From: VRUE01 sp963707965
GTDB lineage: Bacteria; Actinomycetota; Thermoleophilia; Solirubrobacterales; 70-9
Reading direction: 5' to 3'
DNA length: 64,000 bases
Assembly: GCA_963707965.1 (NCBI GenBank)
Contig: CAVPRR010000007.1
Span: forward strand, 496,001-560,000
The position numbers and the translations under genes were made by a program. The notes under the pieces are model-generated. The model worked only from the letters and a program-made list of their open reading frames with translations. It made no database searches and was not told the origin of the DNA. Below are positions 52,876-62,986 of the stretch, piece by piece (positions within the stretch are counted from its first letter, which is position 1; every line of letters starts with the position of its first letter).

Positions 52876-54113
52876 CGGCGACCGCATTGTAGGGCGAGGA
52901 GCGTGTCCACGAACCTGTTGTAATTCGTCCTCGCGTCGAAGCGCTGCTGAAAAAAAGCGCGCACGGCCTCGGCGGCGAACCTCCCCGGCTCCAGCGCCTT
53001 CCGCAGGGCGACGGCGTCCTCCGAGGGCGTCGCCTGCGACGAGAGGAGCACGCCCGTTTCTCGTCGACGATCTCCGACACACCGCCGACGTCGCGCGCGA
53101 CGATGGGGATGCCGTAGCTCTGCGCCTCCATCATCGAGACGGGCAGTCCCTCGGACGAGCTGAGCGAGAGGAGGACGTCGACATGGTTGGCCTCATAGAA
53201 GTCGAGGATGTCGCTGTTGTCGACCTGTCCCCGCAGCTCCCATTGCACCTTGGACTCTCCGCCACCCAGAAGGCGCGATGCCTCGCCCGTGACGCGCTCC
53301 CGTTCGGGGCCCATCTCCGAAATGGACCCAGCGAACGGGGCGGTCCAGCCTCGCCAGCGCCCCGGGGACCAGGTGAACGCACTTCTGAGACTCAAGCCTC
53401 GCACAGGTGACGACGAGTGGGGTGGCGTCCGCTCTCGACGGGCATGCGTGCCCCGGGTCCCTCACGCCCAGGCGCTGGACACTGACCTTCTCCCTCTGCT
53501 CGGGGATGCGTTGGCGGAGATAGTCCCCACCTGACTCCGAGACGGCAAAGATCGCGTCCAGCGCCTGCGCCTTCACCTCGCGAAACGGAACCGTACCCGT
53601 ACTCCAGCACTCGTCGTAGAGGTCGAAACGGTGAGTGCGTGAAACCGCCGTCCGGATCGACCCGGACCCTCGCAGCAGCGCCAGCGCGAGCGTACTGTTC
53701 TCAAACCAGTAGTCGTAGAAGATGGCATCGGCCAGGCCACGCTTGCGAACGAAGCGTCTGAGCATGCGGTACTTGAGGACGTTCCTGGCCAGGTTGTCGA
53801 GGTAGAACCGGGGCGCCCGCAAGTACGAGCCGGGCTGCCCGGATCGCACAGCGGACACGAGCACCGAGGTGGCCGCGGGCGAAGACACGCACGAAGCCTC
53901 GCCCGGCGCGAGGAATTCCCGAGCCAGTCCATCTCCAGCGAGCTCCACGCCGGGCGGCAGCGGCCGCACCCAATCCTCACGGTGCGACGGCAGCACGTAC
54001 ACCCGCCGAAAGCGCTCCGCCAGCACCTCGATCTCCGTCTCGAGAAAAGTCTCGGATGCTTTGCCGAATGGATATGCGCTGGTGAGGAGGACCAGATCCG
54101 ATCCCGCGCTCAC
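52872..54113 (-). pseudogene. Glycosyltransferase family 4, frameshifted
   Basis: About 410 residues from GTG 54113. DLVLLTSAYPFGKASETFLE is typical of GT4 enzymes of capsule loci; LVVTCARLESQKCVHLVPGA and RPVRWVHFGDGP; after a slip near 53330, ESKVQWELRGQVDNSDILDF and LLSLSSSEGLPVSMMEAQSY (the S-E-G-x-P-x3-x-E donor motif) then VDEK; a second slip near 53050 leads to NRFVDTLLALQCGRR. Confidence 0.82.
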
Positions 54114-54814
54114 TTCACCAGTCTCCGCAGCCGCCCGGCAACTCGCGCTCCCAGCGACACCCGCGGGCGCGGAAGCTCCGTGAACGTGCCGGGGCCGGCC
54201 AGAGGGCGCAGCACGGCGACAACGTAGTCGCCCTCGCGCATCCAGATCGAGTATGTCGCGAGATGATCGATGTACAGCCCGTTGGCGTAAGCGTTGGAGG
54301 AGAGGACGTCAACATGGACGGTTTGGTCGACGATCTGGAGCCGGTCCGGATGATGCTTGCGATTCCACTCTTGGTAGTGCGGGCTGGGATAGTGCAGAAG
54401 CACGAAGCCATTGGGCCGCACCCATGAGGCAACCCGCTCGAAGAGCGCCCGATGACGCTCGAGCGGTATGTGCTCGATCACGTCCGGCAGCACGACGACG
54501 TCGAAGTCGCCCTCGAGGTCCGTCTCGAGCACGTCCGCCGCAATCAGGCGCACGTTGGCGAAACCGCTCAGCCGCTCCTTCGCCGACTCGATGCTCACCG
54601 GGCTCAGGTCGATCGCGGTGACCGATCCTCCGGAACCGAGCGCCTCCGCCAGCAGGCCGGTCAGCGTTCCAACGCCGCAGCCGAGCTCCAGCACCGAGCG
54701 ATCGGGGTGCATCCCGAACTTCAACGCCCACTCGAGTATCGCGCGGTGGCGCTCGTTGACGCCGACAGCCACCTGGCGCTCCGCGTACTCGTCGTAGTAG
54801 CCCTTTACGTCCAT
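54110..54814 (-). CDS. Class I SAM-dependent methyltransferase
   Basis: 234 residues from ATG 54814 (TGATG junction with the gene upstream). SAM motif I SVLELGCGVGTLTGLLAEAL (40-59), acidic loop TAIDLSP, motif DFDVVVLPDVIEHIP, and post-motif GFVLLHYPSPHYQEWNRKHH. N-terminal YYDEYAERQVAVGVNERHR is shared with sugar methyltransferases of exopolysaccharide loci. Coupled to the GT4 gene downstream. Probably an O-methyltransferase for the glycan. Confidence 0.85.
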   Translation of the reverse strand: MDVKGYYDEYAERQVAVGVNERHRAILEWALKFGMHPDRSVLELGCGVGTLTGLLAEALGSGGSVTAIDLSPVSIESAKERLSGFANVRLIAADVLETDLEGDFDVVVLPDVIEHIPLERHRALFERVASWVRPNGFVLLHYPSPHYQEWNRKHHPDRLQIVDQTVHVDVLSSNAYANGLYIDHLATYSIWMREGDYVVAVLRPLAGPGTFTELPRPRVSLGARVAGRLRRLVK

Positions 54815-55020
54815 CAGACGCGCTCTGCCACGACGACGAACACGGCCGCGTCGTCGGCCGTCGAGACGAAGGCCGACGCCAGTCTGTCGGTGAGCTTGAC
54901 GAGCCACTGGGTGACGAGCTTCCAGGCCGGCCGCAGGAAACCCGGAACCGGCTGCGCGAAGTACTGGGCGATCATCGTGCGACCGAGCTCCTTCAGAATG
55001 ACCCGAGCGTGGCTTGTTCG
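54814..55020 (-). pseudogene. 3' fragment of a second methyltransferase-like gene
   Basis: About 65 residues, VILKELGRTMIAQYFAQPVP then AWKLVTQWLVKLTDRLASAF and DDAAVFVVVAERV, which look like the end of a methyltransferase. No SAM motif precedes; upstream bases to 55140 show no coding sense and end in an IS-like end, so the 5' part seems to have been lost there. The 5' limit is approximate. Confidence 0.45.
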
Positions 55021-55123
55021 GGGCGGGTCAAGCCGATTGCTGGAAGCCATGGACGATGGGTCGATCGACAGAGCGACAGGCGAGCGGATGGCACAGCTTA
55101 CGGGATCGATCCATCGCCGATTG

Positions 55124-55138
55124 GCGGACGCGTCTACT
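55124..55138 (+). repeat. Possible solo end of the IS630-type element
   Basis: GCGGACGCGTCTACT is identical to 40585-40599, the right end of the element at 39360-40597. It lies between the truncated methyltransferase and a sulfotransferase. Confidence 0.4.
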
Positions 55139-55195
55139 AGACTTCCCAGCCCTGCGGGGCAGGGATGCAGAGACCGCAAGTGCGTGGAGGAGGCG

Positions 55196-56281
55196 ATGGA
55201 CATGGCAATTCGAGGCGGAACCGCCGCGACGGTCGATGAGCCATCGACTTCCTGGTTATCGGAGCGCCGAAGGCGGGGACCACCTCGCTCTTCGAGTACC
55301 TCCGGGGGCACCCGGAGATAGGCCTGCCACCCGACAAGGAGGCGCCCTACTTCAGCGACGATCGGCTCTACGGGAAGCTGGCGTGGGACGAGTACCTGCG
55401 GCTGGCCTTCCCGACGCCCAAACGCGGCCGGCTCTCAGGGACGATCACGCCGCAGTATATGTCTCCCATCACCGGGGTCTCAGAGGCCTCCCGCACGGGA
55501 GGGGTCCGCGAGCGCGGGCTACGACAACTACGCGCTGCCGCGCAGGATCCACGAGCGGCTGCCGTCGGCGCGCCTGATCGCGATCCTGCGCGACCCGGTG
55601 GAGCGCGCCTACTCGCACCACATCCAGGAGACCCGGACGGCGACGAGACCCGTCCCTTCGCCCGGCGGTGGACGAGCTCCTCCAGCCCGGAGACGCTCGC
55701 TCGCTCCCGCTCCCAGTCGACGCCGACCGACTGCTACGTCGTGCTCGGCGAGTACGGACGCCTCCTCGAGGGCTACTACGACCTCTTCCCGCGCGAGCGG
55801 ATCCTGGTCCTGTTCACCGAGGACCTGGCGCGCGAGCCGCGCGACGTGCTGCGACGCATCTACGACTTCCTCGGGGTCGCGCCGGATGTCGAGCCCCCCA
55901 ACCTCGGCAAGCGCTACAACGTCGGAGCCCGCCAAACTCAAGGTCCGTCCGCACCTGCCAGCGACGGCGGTGAGGTTGGCCTCCGCCAACCCCGTGGCGC
56001 GCGCCGTGTGGCACTCGCTGTCCCCGGAGCGGAAGAGCGCCGTGCTCGGCGCGTACCGACGCTTCGACTTCCGCTTCGAGGACTGGAACCGGCGGGCGAC
56101 ACGTCCGCCGAACGCCGTCCGCCGAGGACTCCGCCGGCGCTCGAGCGCCTACGCGACCACTACGCCGAGGACCGGCAAGCTGCTGGAGAAGCTGCTCGGC
56201 TACCCGCCGCCGTGGGAGGCCCGGAACGAGGCTGCTCCGGTCTCGGGCGCGACCGGCGATCCGGAGGCGGTGCGGAAGTAG
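55196..56281 (+). pseudogene. Sulfotransferase (NDST/heparan-type), frameshifted
   Basis: ATG 55196 after GGAGGAGG. About 345 residues. IDFLVIGAPKAGTTSLFEYL (PAPS loop), HPEIGLPPDKEAPYFSDD (K-E-P-x-F-F type), LIAILRDPVERAYSHHIQET (3'-phosphate site), YVVLGEYGRLLEGYYDLFPR, ILVLFTEDLAREPRDVLRRI, DFLGV. Slips near 55242, 55500, 55645, 55925 and 56150. Typical bacterial relative of glycosaminoglycan N/O-sulfotransferases. Its last 82 bases overlap the end of the convergent ABC transporter gene. Confidence 0.82.
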
Positions 56282-58016
56282 CTGTTGTCGACGTGCAGCG
56301 CGCTTGCCGTGTTGAAAGCCTCAAGACGGCCGTCGACGATCACCATCACCCGGTCGCAGGCGTCGAGAGTCGACATGCGGTGAGCGACGATGAACATGGT
56401 CAGCTCGTGCTTGAGCTCGTTCAGCGAGTCCTGGATCAGGCGCTCGGTTTGCGGGTCGAGCGCACTGGTCGGCTCGTCCAGCACGAGAACCCCGGGGTGG
56501 GCGGCAAGGGCACGGGCGAGGCATATACGCTGCTGCTGCCCGCCCGAGACCGCGTCGGCGCGGGGGCCGATGATGGTCTCGTAGCCGGCCGACCAACCGA
56601 CGATGTCATCGTGGATGCCGGCGAGGCGCGCCGCCCGCTCGACCGCCTGTCCTCGAGCGGGCGGAAGAAGCGGATGTTGTCGGCGACCGAAGCGTGCAGC
56701 AGGCGCGGTTCCTGCGGCAGGTACGCGACGGTCCGGTGCCAGTCCTCGCGGCGTGAACTGCTCGGCCGGCACGCCGTTGACGAGGTAGCGCCCGGCGGTC
56801 GGGCGCGCAGGCCAAGCAGGATCTGGACCACCGTCGACTTGCCGGCGCCGGTCGGGCCGACGACGCCGATGGTTTCGCCGGCGGCAACCTCGAAGTCGAC
56901 TCGACTAGGACGGGCCGCGCGGCCTCGTAGGCGAACGAGACGTTCTCGAAGGCCAGCGAGCGCACCTTCTCGAGCGGCTCGGTGCCCGCGGGTGGAACGT
57001 TTTCGTCATAGCGTCGCTGGACTTCCTGGATGCGCTCGAGCGCCGGCAGCGACTGGCGCAGGGACTGGTAGGCGCCCTGGGCCTGCTGGCCGTACCCGCT
57101 GGCTCGCACGAGCAGCAGGACGACGGCGCCGAGCGACGCCACCTGCCCGATGCCCGAAAGCGTAGAGGCCGGCGAGGGCGAGCACGACGAGCAGGTAGAT
57201 GACGCTCTGGTAGACGCCCGCGGCGAGGCGCGCCAGCAGCTGCGTGTGAAAGAACGGGGCCGCCACCGCGCCGATTCGCTCGTCGATCTGCTCGCGCTGG
57301 GCGGCGTCCACGCCGAACACCCGAACCTCCTCGGCGAGGCGGATCGACTCGTTGACGCCGGCCGCGTAGTCGACCCACGCCCGGGAGATAGTCGCGGCCA
57401 TAGCGGCTGCCCAGTTTGCTCAACGGACGCAGCAGCGCAAACAGCACGGTGGCGATCACGAGCACCACCCCCGCCGCCACCACGTTCAGGGCAAGCGCGG
57501 AGATCACCAGAACCAGGAAGGTCAGCAGCGAGACGACCAGTTGGTTGGCCTGGAGAAGGCTCGCAGTCGCCTGGCCGATCTGGTTGGTCGCGAACTCCTG
57601 CAGCTGCCCTTCGCGGTCGCGTGACTGCACCCCCCAGGAGGAGCGCGTGAACGAGGCGAACAGTTCGCGGCGCAGCTGCACCTGCATGTCGGCCGCGACC
57701 CGCGCCGGAATGTAGGAAATCGCCATCTGCAGGGCGAAGCGGAGGACGGCGAGCCCGAAGCGCGATGGCCAGCAGGGCGCCGACGCCCTCGCTCGCGTGC
57801 AGGACTTCGATGGGAACCTCCGACGTTCCGTTGACGAGCGCCGCCGCCACCTGGGCGAGGACGGCGAGGATCCCGGCTTCCGCTCAGGGCGGAGAGCACC
57901 GAGCCGACCGCGAAACGCCCGATCGAGCGACGCCGCCGGCGAGCAGTGGCCTCAAACGCGACCACGTCGATTCCCTCGTCCCATCCCCGGACACAAGGCG
58001 CATTATGCCGATGCAC
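56200..58016 (-). pseudogene. ABC exporter (membrane and ATPase domains fused), many frameshifts
   Basis: About 600 residues joined. Membrane part: RFAVGSVLSALSG, VLHASEGVGALLAIALR, MAISYIPARVAADMQVQLRR, VVSLLTFLVLVISALALNVV, VYQSVIYLLVVLALAGLYAF. ATPase part: VRSLAFENVSFAYE, GPTGAGKSTVVQILLGLRA-like Walker A, AVSGGQQQRICLARALAAHP signature, VLVLDEPTSALDP Walker B, IVAHRMSTL H-loop. At least six slips. MsbA/Wzk-like half transporters flip lipid-linked oligosaccharides. It overlaps the GT92 gene by 14 bases. Confidence 0.8.
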
Positions 58017-58904
58017 GCGATGCGAGCGCCGTTCTCAGCCGGTCGCCGAACCGCAGGATCGCCTCGTCGCGCACCTCGTCGGCGGGGATCCCCATCCTGT
58101 TCGTGACGGTCCCCGAATCGGCCCGCGGGGTAACCGACTTGCGCTTGAACTCCTCCTCGGACTTGGCGTAGTAGTGGTTTATCCTCAGCAGCTCGGCGGT
58201 GGCGGGCTCGCGCGTTGCCTTCGGCACGGGAAGGCCGTCCTCGCCGACCGGGACGCCGCGCAGGCCGAAGGTGTGCGCGCTGCGCGCGCCCAGCGTCATC
58301 CTCGGGCAGACGATCGACTTGACGAGCAGGTTGGAGGGGTCGTCGTCGCGGGCGCGCATCGGGTAGCTCTCGGTGACCAGGCCATCGGCCGGGCGTCGGT
58401 GGCCGTTGGTCCCGAAGAAGCGCCTGTTGACGACGACCCCCGGGTGGGTGTCGAAGCGCCGCAGGATCTCGGGAAGCGAAGCCCCGGTGGGCGAGAAGAG
58501 GAACTCGTCGATGTCGATCATCGCGATCCAGCGGGTGTCGTCGCGGTGGCGCGTGAGGCAGTCGTCGTAGGCGCCCAGCTGCCCGGGCTCTTGCGGCCAG
58601 GCGTCACCTCGACGATCCCGCCTCGATCTCCGGGGCCAGCTCGGCACGCCACCCGTCGGTGCTCAGGTTGTCGTAGAGGTAGAAGCGCTCGACCCCCTGG
58701 ATGCGGTGGAAGGCCACCCACTCGGCGAGGTAGCGGGCCTCGTCGCGGAAGATCGCGCAGACGGCCAGCCCGACCGGAGGACGCGTTCCCAAGGGCCGCG
58801 GCCAGCGCGCGCGCAGGTAGCCCAGGCGCCGGTAGGCGTCTCACGTCGCGCGCGACGTCGCCAGCAGGAACGGCGGCCGGATCTGGCCGGCACGAGCCGC
58901 TCAT
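58003..58904 (-). pseudogene. Glycosyltransferase family 92-like, frameshifted
   Basis: About 300 residues from ATG 58904. VGLAVCAIFRDEARYLAEWV and HRIQGVERFYLYDNLSTDGW are the GT92/DUF23 nucleotide region; after a slip near 58610, AYDDCLTRHRDDTRWIAMID then IDEFLFSP (metal D-x-D), LLVKSIVCPRMTLGARSAHT and INHYYAKSEEEFKRKSV (conserved H-Y). Another slip near 58830. Coupled by ATGA to the membrane protein upstream. Confidence 0.82.
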
Positions 58905-60107
58905 GCTCCCGTGGGTGCCGGCAGCGCGGCCGCGAACGCCGCCGTCTCGCGCGGGCTCGGCTGCGCGCGAGCTTTCGGCGGATCTCCAGAGAGTCGACGA
59001 CGATGCAGATGAAGATCGCGACGATCTGGGTCCGGTAGCGGAACGCGGTGCCGGCGTTGCCGGCGCTCAGGGAGTAGGCGATCGAGCAGGAAGAGGCCGA
59101 GGTAGACCAGCGGCCCGGCCCGGGCCATGATCTGCGCCGCGGTTGCGGAGGCCGACCCTGATCAGGAAGAAGAGGGTGAGGTAGGCCGCCGCCGTGCCGA
59201 GCAGGCCGAGCCCCTGGCTGATGTTCCCGAGCTGCCAGGGAAAGGGCCGCAGCAGGACGTCGACGGATCCGCGGCGGGAGGTTCCTGACGATCGCGCCGC
59301 GGGTCGAGAAGTCGACCTGTTCGAGCTTCAGGTTCGAGTTGTCCGACGCGTTCGCTTCCTGGGAGGGCTGGAGGTTCTTCTCGAGGCTTTCGTTGGTCGA
59401 GGCCTTGAGCACGGTGGGCGCGGCGATCGCGGCGAAGAGGACGACGAGCGCGACGAGGCCGAGCGAGCGCATCGCCGTCGCGGTTCTCCGCTCGCAGCCC
59501 CGCATGCAGCACGATCGCCGCGCTGGCGGCGATCAGGAACCAGCCGGCGTAGTGGCGGGTGGCGACGGCGATCAGGCAGCCGGCGACGACCGGGAGCAGG
59601 TAGCGGGGCTCCCCGCGCTTCCAGATCTTCGCGCCGCCCAGCGCGACGAGCCCGATCGCGAGCATCATGTTCGCCTCTTTGTGCAGGAGGCTGGAGAAGA
59701 AGATGCCGGCCGGCTCGAGGGCGAGCAGCCACATCGCGAGCACGGACGCCCTGGGCCCGGCGAGCTCGTAGACGGCCGCCGCCAGCAGGACGAGGCCGAC
59801 GACCGCGATCCCGACCTGGGTCACGCGCAGCGCCAGTTCGGGAGAGTCGAGGAGGTAGTGCTGCAGCGGCGAGGACGAAGACGTGGAGTTCGCGCAGCAG
59901 CACATGTGTCCATTCGCCCGAGCCCGGGGAGCGTTGCGCGCGACCTTGTCGGCGTGGTTCAGGAAGGTGATCTCGTCGCCGCCGCGCAGAGTCTGCGCTA
60001 CCGAGCGTGAGCGAGATGAGGCCGGCGGCGACGACGCGCAGGGCGAAGGCGAGCATCGCCGCCGGGCCGATGGCAAATCCCGGCCTCGAGCGACTCAGAC
60101 GGCCCAC
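58901..60107 (-). pseudogene. Multi-pass membrane protein, possible GT39/PMT-type, frameshifted
   Basis: About 400 residues. LAFALRVVAAGLISLTLG, then GGDEITFLNHADKVARNA, then helices VTQVGIAVVGLVLLAAAVYE, SVLAMWLLALEPAGIFFSSL-LHKEANMMLAIGLVALGG, LPVVAGCLIAVATRHYAGWF, RSLGLVALVVLFAAIAAPTV and AYSLSAGNAGTAFRYRTQIV. An acidic pair in the first loop and 10 or so helices fit C-fold sugar transferases, but a flippase or polymerase is possible. Slips near 59940, 59480, 59260 and 59080. Confidence 0.6.
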
Positions 60108-60287
60108 CAGCAGGGCGATGCCCCCTCCCCCCAGGGATCATCGTCACAAGCGTCACCAGCATGGAGTGGAGGCTCTGATCGGTGATGGGCACCATCCTGG
60201 GTGGACGATAGCCGGCTCGCCGGGACGCGGTTGCGGCAGGCGGATCCCGGCCGCCGGATCGCGCACGCTGCCTATACTCGCCCGCCA

Positions 60288-61852
60288 GTGACCGAGCCCC
60301 GGCAGGAAGGACTCGACATCCGCCAGTGGGGGCGGCTGACGTGGCGCCGCAAGTGGCTGCTGCTCGCGATCGTCGTCGCGATCCCGAGCGCCGTGTACAT
60401 CGGGTCTTCGCGGCTGCCCAAGGTCTATCAGTCCAAAGCGACGATCAACGTCCAGGCGACCGCGGGCGCCTCGACCCTGTTCTCGACCCAGATCAGCTCC
60501 AAATCGGACATCGCCGAGGCGCAGACCCTGATCAGGACGACCGTGGTCGCCCGTCGGGCGGCTCGCCTGCTGGGGAGCCGCCCTCGGCCGCGCGAGGGCT
60601 GCTGGGCCACATCTCGGTGGCGCCGACCAACCCCTCCGAAAGCGACAGGCAACTTCCTCACGATCACCGCCCACGGCCTCGGACCCGGTCATGGCTGCGC
60701 GCATCGCCAACGCCTTCGCGCGGGCCGTTGCGGAAACCGGACGTCCACCGCCATCCGCAACATCGACCGGACGATCGCGACGCTGAAGCGCAGGCGAAAT
60801 CCGGCGACCATCCTCCGGCGAAGCCCTGGCCAGCAGACTCCAGCAGCTGCGCGCTGCTCAGGGCGGCCAGGCCGGGACCACACCGATCATCGAAGCCGCG
60901 GTGCCCGCCGCGGCCCCGATCTCGCCGCAGCCGCGGCGCAACGCCGTAGATAGCGCTGATCCTGGCGCTGCTGATCGCGGCCGCGCTCGCGCCGCTGCTC
61001 GACCGGCTCGACCGCCGCATCCGCGAGCCGGGCGAGCTCGAGGAGCTGCTCGAGGCGCCGGTGCTGGCGATGATCCCCGACGACGCCTTCCCCGGCCACC
61101 CGCCGAGCCCGCACGTGCGGGAGGCCTTCCAGACGCTGCGCGCCAGCCTCACCTACTTCAACGTCGATCGCTCGCTCTCCTCGCTGGTGGTGACCAGCCC
61201 CGTCCAGCAGGACGGGAAGACGACGGTCGCGGTCAACCTGGCGCTCGCCTACGCTCTCGACGAACGAGACGTGGTCCTGATCGACGGGGACCTGCGCCGG
61301 CCGCAGGTGGCGGAGCGGCTGGGCAAGGAGGTCAGCGTCGGGCTCGACGCGGTGCTGGTCGGCGAGAGGACGCTGGAGGAAGCGTTCGTCTACGTGGACG
61401 CAGGCGGGGGGCGCCTGCGCATCCTCCCCGGAGCGGCGCCGCCGCCAAACCCCGCGGTCCTGCTCGGATCGCAGCGGATGCGCCTGCTGCTCGCAGAACT
61501 GACCGAGCAGGTCGACATGGTGATCGTCGACACCCCCGGGCTGCTCGCCGTGAGCGACGCGATCCCGCTGTTCAACCAGGTTGCCGGGAGCGTGCTCGTG
61601 TCGCGGCTGGACCGGACCCCGAAGGAGGCGATCCGCCGCACCAAGCAGGTGATCGCCTCGGCCGGCGGGACCGTGCTGGGCGGCGTCGTCACCGGAGCGC
61701 ACGGGGGCGGGATCTACGGCTACTACGGGTACTACGGCTACTACGGCGGCGACCAGGAGGGGCCGAGCAACGGCAGCGGGGCGGCCGCGGCGAGCAACGG
61801 GGCCGGGCGGCTGCGCGGCCTCGCCCCCGGCCCCTTCCGCCGCTCGAGTTGA
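60288..61852 (+). pseudogene. Chain-length regulator / BY-kinase (Wzz-Wzc type), frameshifted front
   Basis: GTG 60288; a TATACT (60273-60278) may be its -10 box. N-terminal Wzz part: RQWGRLTWRRKWLLLAIVVA, SKATINVQATAGAS. Slips near 60590, 60650, 60790 and 60950. A second membrane segment LILALLIAAALAPLLDRLDR precedes an intact kinase domain from about 61020: SPVQQDGKTTVAVNLALAYA (Walker A), LIDGDLRRPQVAERL (Walker A'), VDMVIVDTPGLLAVSDA (Walker B). The tail GIYGYYGYYGYYGG is the tyrosine cluster that BY-kinases autophosphorylate to control polysaccharide length and export. Confidence 0.85.
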
Positions 61853-61984
61853 GGCCCTGCCGCGGTGATTCGTGGGCGATGCCGGCTCAACATTAAGACG
61901 GCCTCAGATCGTGAAGCGTGAGCGGGCAGGAGCAGACCGCGGTCGAGCAGCCATGCGCGGCTGTCCGGACGAACCGTTCACACT

Positions 61985-62345
61985 ATGAGGCATAACCTAA
62001 AGCTGACGGCAGAGGACCGCGTGAGCAAGCGGGCTGCGTGAGGTTCCACAGCCAGCGGACCCATGATCTGCTTGGCTTGGTGGCCGAGCAGCTGGGGTGT
62101 CGAAGAACCGGCTCGCCGAGGAGATGCTGGAGCGGGAGCTCGAGGTGGCCGCCCTCTTGGTCGCCCAAGGCCTCGACGACACGCTTCGCAAGCTGCATGA
62201 ATACCCACGCGAGGAACGCCTCGAGGCCGATATCCAGGACATCGCCGAAGCTGAGGCCTACGGGGAGGATCCCCTCCGGGCACGGATGGTCGAGCAAACC
62301 GAGCTGACCGATCCCTATGGGGTGCTGGCGGCATTCGGCGGCTGA
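61985..62345 (+). pseudogene. Antitoxin-like small protein before Fic, two frame slips
   Basis: About 120 residues: MRHNLKLTAEDRVSKRAA, then RFHSQRTHDLLGLVAEQLG, then VSKNRLAEEMLERELEVAAL to DPYGVLAAFGG. The second slip disappears if the GGGG run before TGTCG (62094-62097) had one more G. The helix pair after VSKNRLAEEML is like ribbon-helix-helix antitoxins; the acidic C-terminus could cap the toxin. TGATG junction with the Fic gene. Confidence 0.6.
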
Positions 62346-62986
62346 TGCCGACTCCCTGGAACTACGATCCTCCAGGGTCCGAGCCGCAGATACTCGCCAA
62401 CATGACGGCGGTTCTGCGCGAGATCGCCGCGGAGGCGGAAGATCGCGTCTCACCGAGTGTCGCCATGGCGCAGGAGTGGCACCGGCGCCTCTACGTAGAG
62501 GTGGACCTGCCGGTCTCCTACTACGCCGGCGAGCCGCGCGACTCCGACCCTGCATCTCCCGAGCTGGAGGGCTACGAGGTGGCGGTAGGACGCTTCCGAG
62601 GGATGCTCGCGGCCCAGGTCCCCATCGCACTCGAGAGCTTCGAGAAAGGGGCACAGCGAGCGGTGCTCACCCTTGACCGGGTCATCCCCATCGGTGTGCA
62701 ACCTGCCAGTGGACGCCAGCTGAGCGGAGTGCTCTCGCTCTGCGCCCTCCTACACGGCGAGTGGGTGCGAATTCACCCCTTCGCCAATGGGAACGGGCGC
62801 ACGGCTCGCCTTTGGGCAAACTGGGCCGCCTCGCGGTATAGCCTGCCTCAGTTTGTGACCGTCAGGCCACGCCCTCCCGAGCCATACGGCCTGGCGGCGA
62901 TGGCCTCGATGAGCGGCAACCACACCGCCACGACCGCCGCCTTCGCCCAGATGCTCCGTGGGCGCCTAGAAGAGAGCGCGACTTGA
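62345..62986 (+). CDS. Fic/Doc-family protein
   Basis: 213 residues. Catalytic loop H144-PFANGNG-R152 complete, followed by TARLWANWAAS. The length and single-domain form resemble small class I Fic or Doc toxins, which are held in check by a separate antitoxin; the coupled gene upstream is the candidate. Fic proteins modify targets with AMP, Doc with phosphate; the F-A-N-G-N-G-R form fits AMP transfer. The end overlaps the convergent glycosyltransferase by 21 bases. Confidence 0.82.
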   Translation: MPTPWNYDPPGSEPQILANMTAVLREIAAEAEDRVSPSVAMAQEWHRRLYVEVDLPVSYYAGEPRDSDPASPELEGYEVAVGRFRGMLAAQVPIALESFEKGAQRAVLTLDRVIPIGVQPASGRQLSGVLSLCALLHGEWVRIHPFANGNGRTARLWANWAASRYSLPQFVTVRPRPPEPYGLAAMASMSGNHTATTAAFAQMLRGRLEESAT

